From Euryodendron excelsum (taxonomy: Eukaryota; Streptophyta; Magnoliopsida; Ericales; Pentaphylacaceae): a DNA stretch of 64,000 bases. Below the pieces are notes generated by a model that saw only the letters and a program-made list of their open reading frames with translations, did not search any database and was not told the DNA's origin. Both the position numbers and the translations under genes were made by a program. This document shows positions 36,051 through 48,500 of the stretch, in pieces (position 1 is the first letter of the stretch; every line of letters begins with the position of its first letter). The DNA lies in NCBI GenBank assembly GCA_033060915.1, contig CM065382.1:2364001-2428000 (forward strand), read 5' to 3'.

Positions 36051-38983
36051 TTACGGACTAGCAAAATGCACGTTGATTCGCCTATTGATTGGGGTCCTGC
36101 AAGAGGGACAATCACTCATACCTTGTTTCTCATGGAGCTCATTGCAATTTGCACAAAGAACCTGATGTGCACAAGGGAGGAAAACCACAGACATCTCCTC
36201 GGTCAGGCACATTACACATTCCCGCTCCACTCTTGCACTTCTAGCTCCAAAATTGTCCCGAAAAACTGCCAACCTCTTAGTTACTTTTGGGGCCTGATAT
36301 CCCTTGAAAGCTGGGGCATCCTTGCAGTCCATAAGGTAGCTTCTGTAACTTCCATTTATGCCTCTTCTAAGTGCCGCTATTTTTGAAAATTCAGACTCTA
36401 ATCTCAATTCTGATAACTTGCTTTCAAGCTTTTTAATGTCTTTCTTGTATTTCTGCATCTCATTTTCTGCCTTTTGTCTGATCATATCCTCCTCTGCTTT
36501 TGCCAGAGATTCCTGTTGTTCTCTTTCCTTAATTATAGAGCTTGCTGCAATTAGATGTTTTTCCTTCACCCTTTCTTCCTGCTTATGTCGAGCCTGAAAT
36601 TTTCCTTGCCCATTAAGATACTAACACATGATCAAACCAGATTGAATAATTTGTTCAACAAACATAAGTAAAAAATGGGAAATAAAATGATGTTTTAAGT
36701 GTTGGCAATTTCAACTGGAATAAGAGTGGAAAAAAGTGTATTCCAAAGAGGGAAAATCATAGGGCATGTCTGATAGATGGTAGGAGGAATTATGAATAGC
36801 AAGCAACGGAATCAACATGTATTATAGATTCAATATGGGAATACCTATGTCAAAATTAACCTGATTGGATAATTTCCCTAAATGATTGCTTCTTTCATGG
36901 GTTGGTCTCATATCGTCTAACCAAGTTTATTTGTAGAGAAAGAAATTCCTTACTCTATCATAGTCATGCAACAGTAGGTCATGCAGACACACAATGTATT
37001 GTCATATTTTGACTAATAATCAGATGGTGCTGACTATTTCCCCTAGAAGAAGCATACCTCAATTTGGTCGTAGAGACCTTTAGCCTTTTCTAACAAATGC
37101 TGCAGCTCAGCCACCATGCGCTTGTCAGTTGAGACCTCCTCCAGCAACAAACTCTTCTGTGTCTCCCATGACTGAGCTCTCTTCAATGCCTCCTGCTCCC
37201 TCAGCAAAGCTTCTTGCAAATTTGCAGCTGATCCTATAGCTTGCAGTCTAGCAGTCTCCATTTCCTCCTTCAGAATGGAATTTTCCTCCTCGAGCTTGTG
37301 GGCAGCTGAGTTAGCCATCTCCACTTGGCCAGTAGCATTAGCCAGTGCATACTCCATCTCAGCCAGCCTCTTCAAGGTGCTCTCTTCAAAGACTTGATTC
37401 TCTTTCTTAAATTTTTCTGTTTCTTCTTTCTCTTGCCTCAATTTCTTGAGCTCAGCCTGGTCCTTGCTGAGCCTCCGAGCAGCCTGCATAACCTTCTCAT
37501 TGGCCCAAGCTGTCCAACCCTGGAGCTCTTTCTGTAGTTCTTGCAGCTGAGGAACTAGTGTCAGTATCAGTTTATCCTTCTCATCTAGTGGAACATACTT
37601 TCCCAGAGACTTATCGTATGGAATTCCAGCATAATAATCCAAAAGTTTTGGGCCAGGGACGCTAACTTGGGGTTTTGGAGTAGGTTCTTTTTCTGGTGGC
37701 AATGCTGCATAAAGTTTGGCACTTGCAGCAGGTAATGCAGAAACAATGTCTTTTGGAAAACATGTTGCAGAGTTATGAGCCACAGATGCACTACTTGTCT
37801 TTGAGGAAGTATTCCTCATATTTACACCCAAAGAATCAGATGGAGACTTCAGTTTCTTGTCCAAGAGCAGACCACCCCAGGTGGCGAGCTTTGCTCTGAA
37901 TGTCCCCTTAGACACATGGACCTTGTAACTTTTCTCCAAATGGCATGACTTCTGCCGAAGTATGTCTCGCTTTGAATTAACCAACCGCCCCTTTCTACTA
38001 CTCCTGGATTTTTCATCCATGACAGACTCCCCAGCAATGCCCAAGGATTTTCCTCCAGAGTCTGGGACAGGAACCAGGGTTTCATTCCCTGGAGTTGTCA
38101 CTTCATGAACAAAGGGATACGTGGGATTAGATAATTTAGGAATCCCTCGAACTGCAGGTATTTCCAACAGGAATTGAGCATCGGAAATTGAAGGTTTTGA
38201 AATATATGTATTGTGGGGGGTTGAATGTGTGGCTTCAGAATTTAGAGCCTCTGGTTTCAACTGGGCAAGTGTAAAATCAGTGGAGCTTTCTCCGGGAATT
38301 TCTTTACCACCAAAGCCACTTAAAGGATCTCCTTCCAGTGCACACGCTTGTGCGAGGTTCAAGTCACATATCAACAAGAACCACATTGCTTCTGCGACAG
38401 TTAAACAAGGCTTAACCTCCTTAAGCACATATATCATCTCCAGCATTGTGTACTCCACCAGGTTCTCTAAATCCTTGAATACATGATGCTTTGAAGTATC
38501 AAATTCCTTCTCTCTCCTCAGGAAAACCAAAGCATCATCAACAATATTCGACACAGGATCCTTACTCCCATAGTAAAGGCCACTCCTCAAAAAGGCCCAC
38601 TCAGCAACCTCCTCACTGTACCCACATTCAGCAATCTTCTTAATCGCACTCCTGAAAGTCGCAGACAAATTATGCGACAAAAGTTCCTCAAGCTGGCATG
38701 CTATAGGATCATCCCAATCAGACAATTGTAATTCTTCTACTTCCTGTTCCTCCTTAGGCCAATTGGACTGGGCCTCCAATGACCCAGGGTCACTCAGTGT
38801 GTTTTGAAATTTCTCTGCTAGTAACTCATATCTAGGGAATTCTGTGAGGGACACAGACGCATCATTCTGAATGTCGAGAGAAAATTCAGGTAAATATTTT
38901 CTTTTATTCCTAAGCGCTTTTTCTTGGGTTGACATTGATGAGGAAACGTTGTTGCTAGCATCACCAGTACCAACATCTGCCAT
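36051..38983 (-). CDS. RF298: RING-type E3 ubiquitin ligase of the RF298/RF4 group
   Basis: Two coding exons on the minus strand, 38983-37058 and 36593-36051, encode 822 residues, close to Arabidopsis RF298 size. The N-terminal third holds a UBA-like helical region (about 95-150, AIKKIAECGYSEEVAEWAF) followed by a conserved helical block up to about 220. A long charged coiled coil spans about 510-720, and a C-terminal C3HC4 RING finger occupies 768-807 with ligands C768, C771, C783, H785, C789, C792, C804 and C807 all present. The architecture predicts transfer of ubiquitin from an E2 to bound substrates in the cytosol; substrates are unknown. The ATG was taken because it opens the conserved N-terminus; an open frame extends upstream in the genomic DNA but lacks conserved sequence and probably belongs to the leader. 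The leader may contain an intron up to about 39.7 kb. Confidence 0.92.
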
Positions 38984-40135
38984 TTCTGCCAATTTATGCG
39001 AAATAAGCAGTCCTGTGATACCCTTAATCACTATCCAGAAACACTGATGCCCTCTAAGAATCTGTACCCGCGGTTGTAAAACAAACGAAAATTCAAAAGA
39101 AAAAAGAAAAGAAATTAGATGAAGTATAAAACATTTTAACAAAGGAAATGAGCAACAAATTCATTGAGTTATCCACCACTGACTAATGCAATAATCTGAG
39201 CAAATCACTAGTGAACCATCACAAACAGCAAGATGAGAAAACGATATTCCAAATAAACAGAACCATACCTTCCACTTCGGATTAGGACAAAAGAGCTAAA
39301 GACAAAGAATCATGCATCAGACAAATTAATAAAAAATGAAGCTACCTATAATTCAAAGATTAAAAAAAAAATGATAAGAACAGATTTACATGAAATAATT
39401 TCAGCTAAACAAACAAATAATACATGCAACATCATAAACCCCAGGATAAAACATCTCACCAATAGCACAAAAAAAACAAGAATCAACCTTAAGCTAAAAA
39501 CCCAAAAACATTCAGGAAAGAAATAAACAGAAATTTATATGAAGGACAAAAGACATGACCCCCATAGAAGAAGGAACGCAGATTTTTTTTTTTCTTTCTT
39601 TCTTTCATACCGACCAATGTGACAGACAAGTCGACAGCAGCAGTTCAATCTATCAAAGAAAAGGGCACTTACAGAACGTTGAGCAGACCCAGAATTTCAA
39701 AGGGTTGGCCTCCATTGCCGTCTACACCAGCTCTGTGGGTTTGGGATCGTTTTATAGGCGCTAACCAAAGCGGTGACCACGTCTGCCCAATTTTGGTTAA
39801 TGGCTTAACCATGGTTAATCCAACATGGGCCACATCTGTCAACATCAACAACACCCCTTTGACAGATTACACACTAATCTCCTGTTTTCGTATTAATTTC
39901 ATCATCGTCTTCTATGCTCTCCGTCCATTAAGCAAGAATTTGAGGGAATATTGACCATCACAGCATTTCTATTGTCATAGGCAGAAGGGTTATTTAGTCA
40001 TTTTAGTAATAACTCATGGAGGACAATGTGGTCATTTAATTTATTAATTTGGAATATAACTTTTATTTTTAGGAATCCTAGAAATATCATCAATATATAT
40101 GAATTACTACTTTCTACGCAGAGGGAGAATGGGTA
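38984..40135. other. Probable leader and promoter region of the RF298-like gene
   Basis: A/T-rich sequence with splice-like signals near 39067 and 39660 (minus strand), suggesting a 5' untranslated intron. No coding capacity is recognised. Confidence 0.4.
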
Positions 40136-40189
40136 ATCCGGATTCAAGTCTCAGGATAAAGAAATGAAGAGTATGGGGCTCGAACCCAT

Positions 40190-41335
40190 GTGTCACAGGC
40201 TGGCAGGCCGGGCATCACACAGTGACAGTAATGCAACCCGCCATGATCATACGCAGCGGAATACACTCGTGAGGCGACTATGCACCAAGCAATAGTCCCG
40301 CCAAACTCAAACACCAAGGCATAAGGTTATGCGCTTGTTCAGGATCCATCCGTAATGCTCCGCATATCTCTTTAAGCTCAGACCACTGATGCTCAAGCCA
40401 TAAGGCAACCCAAGCTATAGGCAATAGCAACGCCATACTCAAATGCGCGCACACATGACAAGCAATATGCTTAGCGCCAATCCTTCTCGAAACACAAGCA
40501 ATATAGCCATGTGCAACTAGACATGCGCGTCAGCCAAGCATCACCCGTTAGGCACAACGCCTCTATCCATGAAGCTCTTAGCGCCCCGCGTCAAGGTTGC
40601 CTGCAAGGAAAGGCACCACCGAATAGCAACTGATAAGCTCACAACATTGTGCCCCACGACACCAATGCTAGCCAAACCAAGCGACCGTGTGCACAAGCTT
40701 GAACCCAATGTGCAAGTGTATACGAGACACACGGCATGCAAGTGTGCACACCGAGGCCCAATCCGTCATGGACATAAGCCCCACCACTATATAATTATGG
40801 CATAGCGGGTGCGAATGCCACAACCTCATCCTCGACGCTAATGCCCAACATCTGCCCCGCCGGGCACAATGCCGCCCATGTAGCCCCTTGACTAGCATGA
40901 GGACTGCAGCCACGTGCCACAGCAGGCCCCCAAGTCTCGCCCACTCCATTGGGGGACTCACTTGAATGCTGTCCATTTCGGTAGCACTAGGGGGTGGTAG
41001 AGTCAACACCATGCCCCCCCTTATAATAGCATTCTGAGTCATCTCCAAACTGATAAGAAGAAACATCCTACCCCCTCGATGAGTCATAATCCATAAATTC
41101 AATAAATATGGAAAATACAAATTATGAGATTGACATGCCACCGGCCAATCATGCTCAGACATGCCCCACGCCAAGATTCTTCGCGGCCCCAAACGTGCCA
41201 CGGGTGGCAACCCATGATATTCTCCACCACTTCAACCATCATCATCCTCGATGATGCCAAAGCCCAGTGCCAACTCCTGGCACACGCCATAACTAGTGCC
41301 AACTCCTGACACTATGTCATGAGCTGGGTATTGAG
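40190..41335 (-). mobile_element. GC-rich insert, possible solo LTR (unclassified)
   Basis: Base composition jumps from AT-rich flanks to GC-rich sequence between about 40190 and 41330, then returns. On the minus strand there is a TATA-like TTATAAGGGGGG stretch (near 41020) and the sequence ends in TGTGACA, reminiscent of an LTR end. I could not find a convincing target duplication, primer site or partner LTR, and open frames inside match nothing. The edges are approximate. Confidence 0.35.
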
Positions 41336-41427
41336 AATTCCTTCTTTACTTGCATTTATAATCTTATTCAATGTGTTGTAATGTGATTGTATAGCAAGTA
41401 CTTCAACCATGTCTTAGTGACTAATAG

Positions 41428-41910
41428 TAGTGGCGAAGTTAGAAAATTAATTTGTGGGGCTATCGTTAATTAATGAAGAAATTTTTTTTCTTTGTAATCA
41501 ACATTGGGACATTGTATATATATATATATATATAATGTATATTAACTTTTATTAATGTATAAATGAATGAGTCTTAAAACGAAATAACTATTTAAGGTGT
41601 ACATTTATAAATTTTTAAAATAGAAATTAAAAAAAATATTTTTTAAAACTATTGGTAAAAATATAAATTTTTAAAAATTTGAGGGGACAAATTAAAAAAA
41701 TTCTAATATTGAGGGTAAAAATAGTGACGTTTCAAAATTTGAGGGGTAAATAAACAATTATTTCTAAAATCATAGGGTAAAATAGGATTTTTTTTAAAAC
41801 TTTAAAGGGCCATTTAAAAATTTTAAAGGGTAAAAATGAAAATTATTTTTAAAATTATAGGTAAAAGTAAAAATTTTTAAAATTGAGAAAGGGCACGTGA
41901 GCTGCCTCCA
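41428..41910. mobile_element. Possible relic of the GGCGGAGCTAG-type hAT MITE family
   Basis: The left edge TAGTGGCGAAGTTAG resembles the termini of the elements at 9534 and 47623. The inside is a series of GAGGGGTAAA / AAATTTTTAAA variants. The right terminus could not be placed, so this is a tentative call. A (TA)n tract lies at 41516-41534. Confidence 0.3.
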
Positions 41911-42309
41911 ATATTGCCTAGTGGTTAGCTAATTCTCTTATTAAGTATGAAATATTTAGTTCCATTCTTTCTCACGCTCACTGTAAAGTTTAAGAGAGTA
42001 GTTAGTTGAGAGCGTAAAAATAAAAATAGAAGATACAAAAAATAGAAAGGAATGAAAAAGTATGGCAAGTACTTCTACCCTTTTTCTTTTTATCAAGAGA
42101 AATACTTCTACCCTTCAACAACACAAAACCAAAGCCACAAAAATGGATAGTAGAATGGGTCCGTTTGGGTGCCTCGATATTTACATGCCAATCAGTAGTA
42201 AGGATTGCCTTGCTCCGAGCAAATCTTACTTCTAAATCAGCAAAGAATTGTGTTTGCCCACTTCGCAATAGAACGGAGAGACATCACGAGGATCTAGCAG
42301 TGCGTTAAC

Positions 42310-44356
42310 ATGGTGGAGAATCCAAAAACTTCGAGGGTATGTGATGCCAATACATGTACTCTTTATATTTAAAAACATTTTTGCATAAACTTGAGTTTCA
42401 GACACTTCATATTTCGGGGTTTAGTGTTTTTATCCGCTGAATAATTTTCTTTAATTTTATTTTCTTTCCCTAATGATGTAACGCGTTTGAGAAAAATCCC
42501 ATTTATAACTGCGGCGTTCACTCTGTTCAAATCATGCTTTATCCCATAATTTTTGGTTGATTCTTCTTGTTTCTTCAAGTCCTTTAACTTTTTGTTGGGT
42601 TCCTCAGAAATTGTTGAGAAAATTACAGAAGAAACAAAAGAACTTAAAGAATTTGAGTTTTCACTTTTTAGTCTTTCTTTCTTTTTCTTTCTTTGTTGTT
42701 GTTTGGGACCCTAGAAAACATAAACCCCATTTCTCACTAGAACCCTATTTTCTTTGGATCCAGTACAGAGATATAGGATTTTCTTTCGTTTCCTTTCTTT
42801 TTTTTCTTTTATCAGTTTTCGTTGTCATTGTTTAATCGCTTGTTAGATTGTAGCCGTCAAGGTCGAATTTGATGTGTTTCAAAACGTTGTTATTTTAGTT
42901 ATTTACATTTCGTCCATGCTCTGTTTGCTCTGATAGGGCATTTAGAAGTTACTTAATAGATTATTACCTAGTGCAAAGTAGGCTAAAGCGTTATTTTTTT
43001 ATGCTGATTGGGTTTGACCTTTAATCTTGCATTGTCAGATATGTTTTCTATTGGGGATTAAGCTAATGAAATATGGGTTTTGTGAGTTGATGCCGTTATA
43101 GCTGTCCTCAATTGAGAGTAGAGGCAATTTGAGCCAGCCAACAACATATTGTGGAGAGACCAATACATTCTGAACCCCATTCACATATATGTGAATTGAG
43201 AGACCTACTCTTAATTCAACAAGTAATTCCAAACTCTCACAGTGAAGCAAATGCCTAAGTTCGGTTGGTGTTCGAGTGGGTGAGTTTTGGGCAGGCAATG
43301 GTTTTTTATCCCAGTGGGGTGTCTGATGTTTGACATTGATGTAGCTAATCTGAAAGAAAAAAAAAAAATAGAATAAAAGACTAATTACCATTTTGCAAAT
43401 GTTCGATGAGTGTTTTTAATGGGTACCATAGTCACTTCCCATGCTACCCATTATTTAAGAAGCTTGATCACCATTGCTATACATCTTGTACTTCATACAA
43501 CCTGCTATATATTGGAGTTTACTACTGTTTTATTAGTGCGGATAGATCATTATTCACAAGTCGGCATTTGGGTATTGCGATAGTATTGTGTTGCTCAATG
43601 CCATGCTCAGATTGGATTTCCCCCCAGTGAATGGAAAATAAATACATATGTAATGTTAACATTAGTTCATGTGTTCATGCTTATCTTTAGTGGTCATGTT
43701 GTATACACCATTATATTCTTAACCTAGATGTGTAAGAGCCCAAAACTGGGATTTAAGGGAAATCCCTATATCTAATAAAACCGACTTAAAGGCCTCAAAA
43801 GCTTGGTTATTTTTATTTGAAATTTTTTTTTTTTAAGAACTTGCTCATCAGTTTCTCTTGACAGAAACGGCAGACAGTGCACACCTTATATTTGACATAT
43901 GCTGTACAGTGTGGGGAATGCCTTAAATGGAGAGTGATCCCTACACAAGAAGAGTTTGAGGGCATCAGAAGTAGAATTTCAGAGGATCCATTTTTCTGCA
44001 ACAAGAGAGCCAATGTTTCTTGTGAGGACCCTGCTGAGATTGAGTATGATGCCACTCAAATCTGGGCCTTCGACAAGCCAAACCTCCCAAAGACCCCTGC
44101 AGGTTTTCAGAGGGAGTTAGTGCTTCGAAGAGATTTCTCCAGAATGGATGCATTTTATGTTACTCCCGCTGGAAAGAAAGTGAGAGCCCAATCCGGAATT
44201 GCATCACTTCTTGAAACAAATCCAGAATACAAGGGATTGTCTACTTCAGACTTCAGTTTTGTACCACCAAGGCTGATGCATGACACAATTCCTGGGAATG
44301 TTGAAAGAAAGGCTTCGTCTGCTGGAAATAAAAGGACTAAAACATCAAGGGACTGA
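42310..44356 (+). CDS. MBD4: CW-type zinc finger plus methyl-CpG-binding-domain protein (plant MBD4-like)
   Basis: Two coding exons, 42310-42336 and 43865-44356, encode 172 residues. The first exon contributes only nine codons (MVENPKTSR) before a GTATGT donor; the junction is in phase 0 with KRQTVHTLYL. A CW-type zinc finger follows, with cysteines C25, C28, C54 and C62 and W31, then a plant MBD (about 76-140; KPNLPKTPAGF to ETNPEY). The protein is small and nuclear by family. Plant MBD4 is unrelated in function to the animal DNA glycosylase of that name; the CW finger suggests histone H3 lysine-4 methyl recognition, and methyl-CpG binding by this subgroup is not certain. The 1.5-kb intron holds no recognised feature. 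The first exon is inferred from phase and splice signals and is the least certain part. Confidence 0.85.
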
Positions 44357-45502
44357 TATGACAATGCCTGAGAATTTTTGGTAGAACAATGCCAGTATTT
44401 TCTCAGTTCTCTGTTATTTGAATTATCATTTAGCTGTAATTCTTGACCAGCATTTTACATTGTTCTCTATTGTGAGGCAAATAGAGAAAATTTGTTGTGT
44501 TTTCAGAAAATACCCTGCGTGTAATTTTCCTGTATCGTACCAAGTAGTGTCTGGACCTGAGCTTCTGACCATGTTGTTCTATTTACCTTTTGTGAGGAAT
44601 GCATTTTTCCGTATCATCTCCAACGTCTAAACGATGATATAAAGGCACATTGGTAGTTACCAGAAGCTCTTCTTTGAGTCAGGGATTCAGGTAGCCTGCG
44701 GAAGAAAACGATTAGTTTGCCACTCTCCCTCTATCGCTAATTTGAAGAGAGAGAATGGTACATGCTGCACTAATTTACCCTCGGAAGTCTAGTTTTCTCC
44801 TAAATGTCATTACAAAATTTATTTCTTGTTTCCATTGTATGCTCTAATTAGTACAAAACAAACAAAGCACACTCTTGATCTTGAATGTATTCCCACACAC
44901 GTCTTTGCCTTTGATCAACAACGAAGGTGCTGCCCAAATAGGCACCTTGTGAATCACTAACATCTCAAAAACTTCTGATGTATACCTTGCAAAAGAAAAG
45001 AAGCTTCACAAAAGAAAGGAAAATGCTTACATTGAAATATTGAATTACTGTTTATCTTTACATGAAGCCAGGGTAGTGCCATTGGCCCACCTGCCAGCTT
45101 AAAATTATACATAAACAACTTCCAAAACACACTAACCAAGAGTCCCAAAACATCCTGTGCTGAGAATTTGGTACACTTTTGCAGAATTAGTATCAGCTAG
45201 TATTCTATTTCACAATTACTGGGTACTAATCAACTAATGTCAGTTGTTTACCCTGTGAAGTTGTAGCTCAAGGTATGCACGGGTAGCCCCGCAGAGCGGT
45301 GTGGAGTGCACTCTGGGGCGAACTGTAGCTTGGAGGGCTTGGGTTCGACTCTTGCTGGTGTCTCCCTGGCTCACCTGAAACCTGTGGTTTGTGCGTGGCT
45401 GCAGGTATCCAGGGCTTGCACTCAGAGGGGTATGTCCAATGTGGCCCGCCTTGGGGCGGTTCCTCATCGTAAAGAAACAAGGCAGTAGTTGAATTGCAGA
45501 AT
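44357..45502. other. Region between convergent MBD4-like and PIEZO genes
   Basis: Contains the 3' untranslated regions of both genes and the SINE-like segment listed separately. Nothing else is recognised. Confidence 0.5.
45268..45480 (+). mobile_element. SINE-like GC-rich segment next to the PIEZO stop codon
   Basis: A GC-rich island of about 210 bp with a box-B match (GGGTTCGACTC near 45341) preceded about 45 bp upstream by a box-A-like GCAGAGCGGTGTGG. It lies 20-230 bp downstream of the PIEZO stop on the opposite strand, so it may be transcribed as antisense sequence in the PIEZO 3' untranslated region. No flanking direct repeats were found. Confidence 0.4.
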
Positions 45503-48500
45503 CTACTCAAGTTTGGTATACTCAAGCAACATGTGCGGTGACCTGTAAATTTTTATTAGTGTCCAGTAGAGGACCTCCTCAACTCCAAGCTCACCCTCTG
45601 CTCTTGCAGCATATATATCCTCGCAGATGGCAATCAACCTTCACAAAACCAGCAAAGTACAAGATTTTCATATGAATTTAGGCTCTGAGTATTTATATCT
45701 GAGAAAGTCTGGAAAACATTATTAGTGAAGCCTATTCTATTTTCCTAGCAGCACAAGGTGGGGATGCTATATTGATCCATAGTTCTACACTTCTCAAAAA
45801 TTGCATGAGTTATTTAGTGTCAATAGGCTAGTGTGTTCATCTCAGCTGTGCAAACTCTTCAATTTTATACCTTAGCAATTCAAAAATCACGGATGCCATG
45901 TCAAAAGGAGAGAGGTATCTTGAAAACCATGAATTTGGATATTTTCTGTTTTGCCCTTGATGTACATGGAAAAAGAACTATAAAAAAAACATACCACAAA
46001 AACATATTTCTGAACTATAGGGGTTTTGTGATGAAGGTAAGCGACTTTCCTTTTAGTCTCAACTCAGTAAAACCTTGCAAATTGTTTACAAAAATTATTT
46101 TTGTCCTTAACCTAACAAAATTAAAGAGAGATGACGTTTTCATTACTTATTTGTCATGCTAATGAATCATTGTTGCAGAAAATAAGTAATTACAAATAAG
46201 GACCAGAGAAAGTTTTCCTACTACCTGTCACAAGAAGGAAGGTTCTCGTAAGGGATTCTCATTCTTAGGTCGGAGCACTGAAGTCTGATAAACCGACCTA
46301 CTGCAAGCACAAAGGTAATGTAGAGCCCCCAGATGCTGAATTTGCTAAGAGTCTCCCCAAGAAGACCCTCTGAAACAGATACAAGTATAAGTAATTAGAG
46401 AACAATCATATTACCAAACTATCAACATTTTTATATGTTGACAAATTTTTCCTGAAACCTACGTGGCGTTTCCTCAGATACGATAATGGCCATTGGTCCT
46501 GCCAAGCCTCCACATCCCCTTACATCCAATGGATTGATATCATGGAAGGACCACCACTCAGGATTTCCACGATGTATAACAACATCCGCACAAACCTTAT
46601 TGTCCTGTAAAAGAGTAATAGAGTGGTTTCACAAGCGTGACTGATAATGGTCTGAAATAATAAAATTACTCTCATAAGGTGGGGTCACTGGCCAATATAT
46701 AGTCTTTAAAATGTTACCCACATATTTCTTCTATTGTTAAATATTTACGACACTACAACGGCAACAAAAGGTTAGAAGTTGTTAAAATGGTAAATGCTCC
46801 TAATAACCACAGTTTCCGACAGTTCATTTTTTATAACCTCTAATAAAACAACATGATGGCCATGGTTGACTTGTTCGAAGAAAAGAATACTAAACAGTTC
46901 AGGCGACTGCACGTTTATGCCATGGAAAGGTGTTCAGATACTGAACTAACATACCTCTGGTTCAAAAGGTCTAACATCACCAGAACCAGTAACCCGGAAG
47001 TATCTTGGGTAAGTGTTATTTATCCTAAAGCTGTTGGTAGAACCCCTGAGGACTTGCTCAACTTTTGATGGATCTGGAAGATATGAAGGATCAACAGTAT
47101 TTTCATATTTAACAAGTTCCTTGCCTTTTGGTCTGTCCCTTGTAAGTACCCAAGTAAAAATGATATCCATATCCATGCTTTGGTTAATGGACTGGATAAA
47201 TCTGCTAAGAACCACATCAGGTACAAGCCACAAAGTGCTAGCATCAGGTTGGCAGCATATTAGTTGGATATCATTCTTGTCATATGTATCCAGATAACCT
47301 TGAGGGTCAAGATTAACAACTGCACTGAGCTTATCCCACGAGATTGTTTCACACAAAGTTGTCTGGAACAAGGTCAACCTTCCACCTGCTGTCTTAATAT
47401 CAAGCTGAACACTGGCATCCTTGATGGGGTTTGCAATGTTTGTTGGGTTACCACTGCTGTACATCTGCAAAGAAGTACAAGTTTTTGTAAGCACCCAACT
47501 AAGCCAATGCATTGTTTGTCTAAAGAGTGATAAACATGTAGCTGAGCATGTATTTCCAAAGCTGATAGTTATGTGAGGTTTTTCACGAACAATGCATGTA
47601 CTATTGCCTTTAACTCTGTATCCAAGGACGGAGCTAGGTGGGGCATGTGCCCCCACTTAAAATTACCCATTAAGTTCGCGTTGCCTCCCTCAAAACATGT
47701 TGGAAGAATTTTAAAACTAGCTATTGGTCCATTCCTTTGTTCATCCATCAAGGAAGTCCTCATTCTTGAAGGAAAGTAACTACGCCACCTACAAATCTGG
47801 AATACTTTAGCCTATGGGGTGTAAAAAGGGCAATACATCTAACATATGGAATTCTTGTTTGGCTAGGAGTCTACGAAGACAAAATATGTTTATCCGGTCA
47901 GGATGGAGGAGAAGAAGAAAGTTCTAACAAAACTTTAAACAGATCATCAAGCAAATCAACATTTATCCGGTCATGATGGTATGCCAATAATTTTTTTTTA
48001 TTGAACTTGTGGCATATCTGATATAGCTCGCCCCCTCTGAACCAAATTCCTAGCTCCGTCCCTGTCTGTATCCCTTGTCACATTGTTCAGTATAATTTCT
48101 CTGAGTTCTACCTCTAAACAAAATTATATATGCATGCAAACAATCCTAACAAAATTAACTTTGTCAGTTTGAGTCAATTAGGCTAGAGCAGTCTACAATT
48201 AGGCTACAAAATATTTCTCATATGTTTGGAAGCAGTCTACAATTAGGCTAGAGCAAGGCATAAAAAAATATCAAAACTACATTATAGGTACAATGTTTGG
48301 CTCCAACCAGGACTAAATATTTCTGCTCAAGAATTGAGTTCCAATCATTTAATACAGAGTTATCTAGACAGCCCTGGATCAGGCCCAATATGGATGTAGG
48401 TATATTTTTAATTCATTGGAAAAGATATGCAAGCTTGCATTACAAAACTGCAATTAGGTGCTAAAGAAATTTATCTATGAGGATAAAAGGTGTTTCTGGG

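Noticed and set aside
40173..40189. Possible tRNA gene (perfect T-arm on the minus strand)
   Set aside because: No matching acceptor stem, D-arm or anticodon arm is found at the expected distance; at most it is a retroposon box B.
40541..41302. Several open frames in the GC-rich insert on both strands
   Set aside because: GC-rich DNA has few stops; overlapping frames on both strands show no family features.
46853..47779. Plus-strand open frames across the PIEZO cap exon
   Set aside because: They overlap a well-supported minus-strand exon and have no homology.
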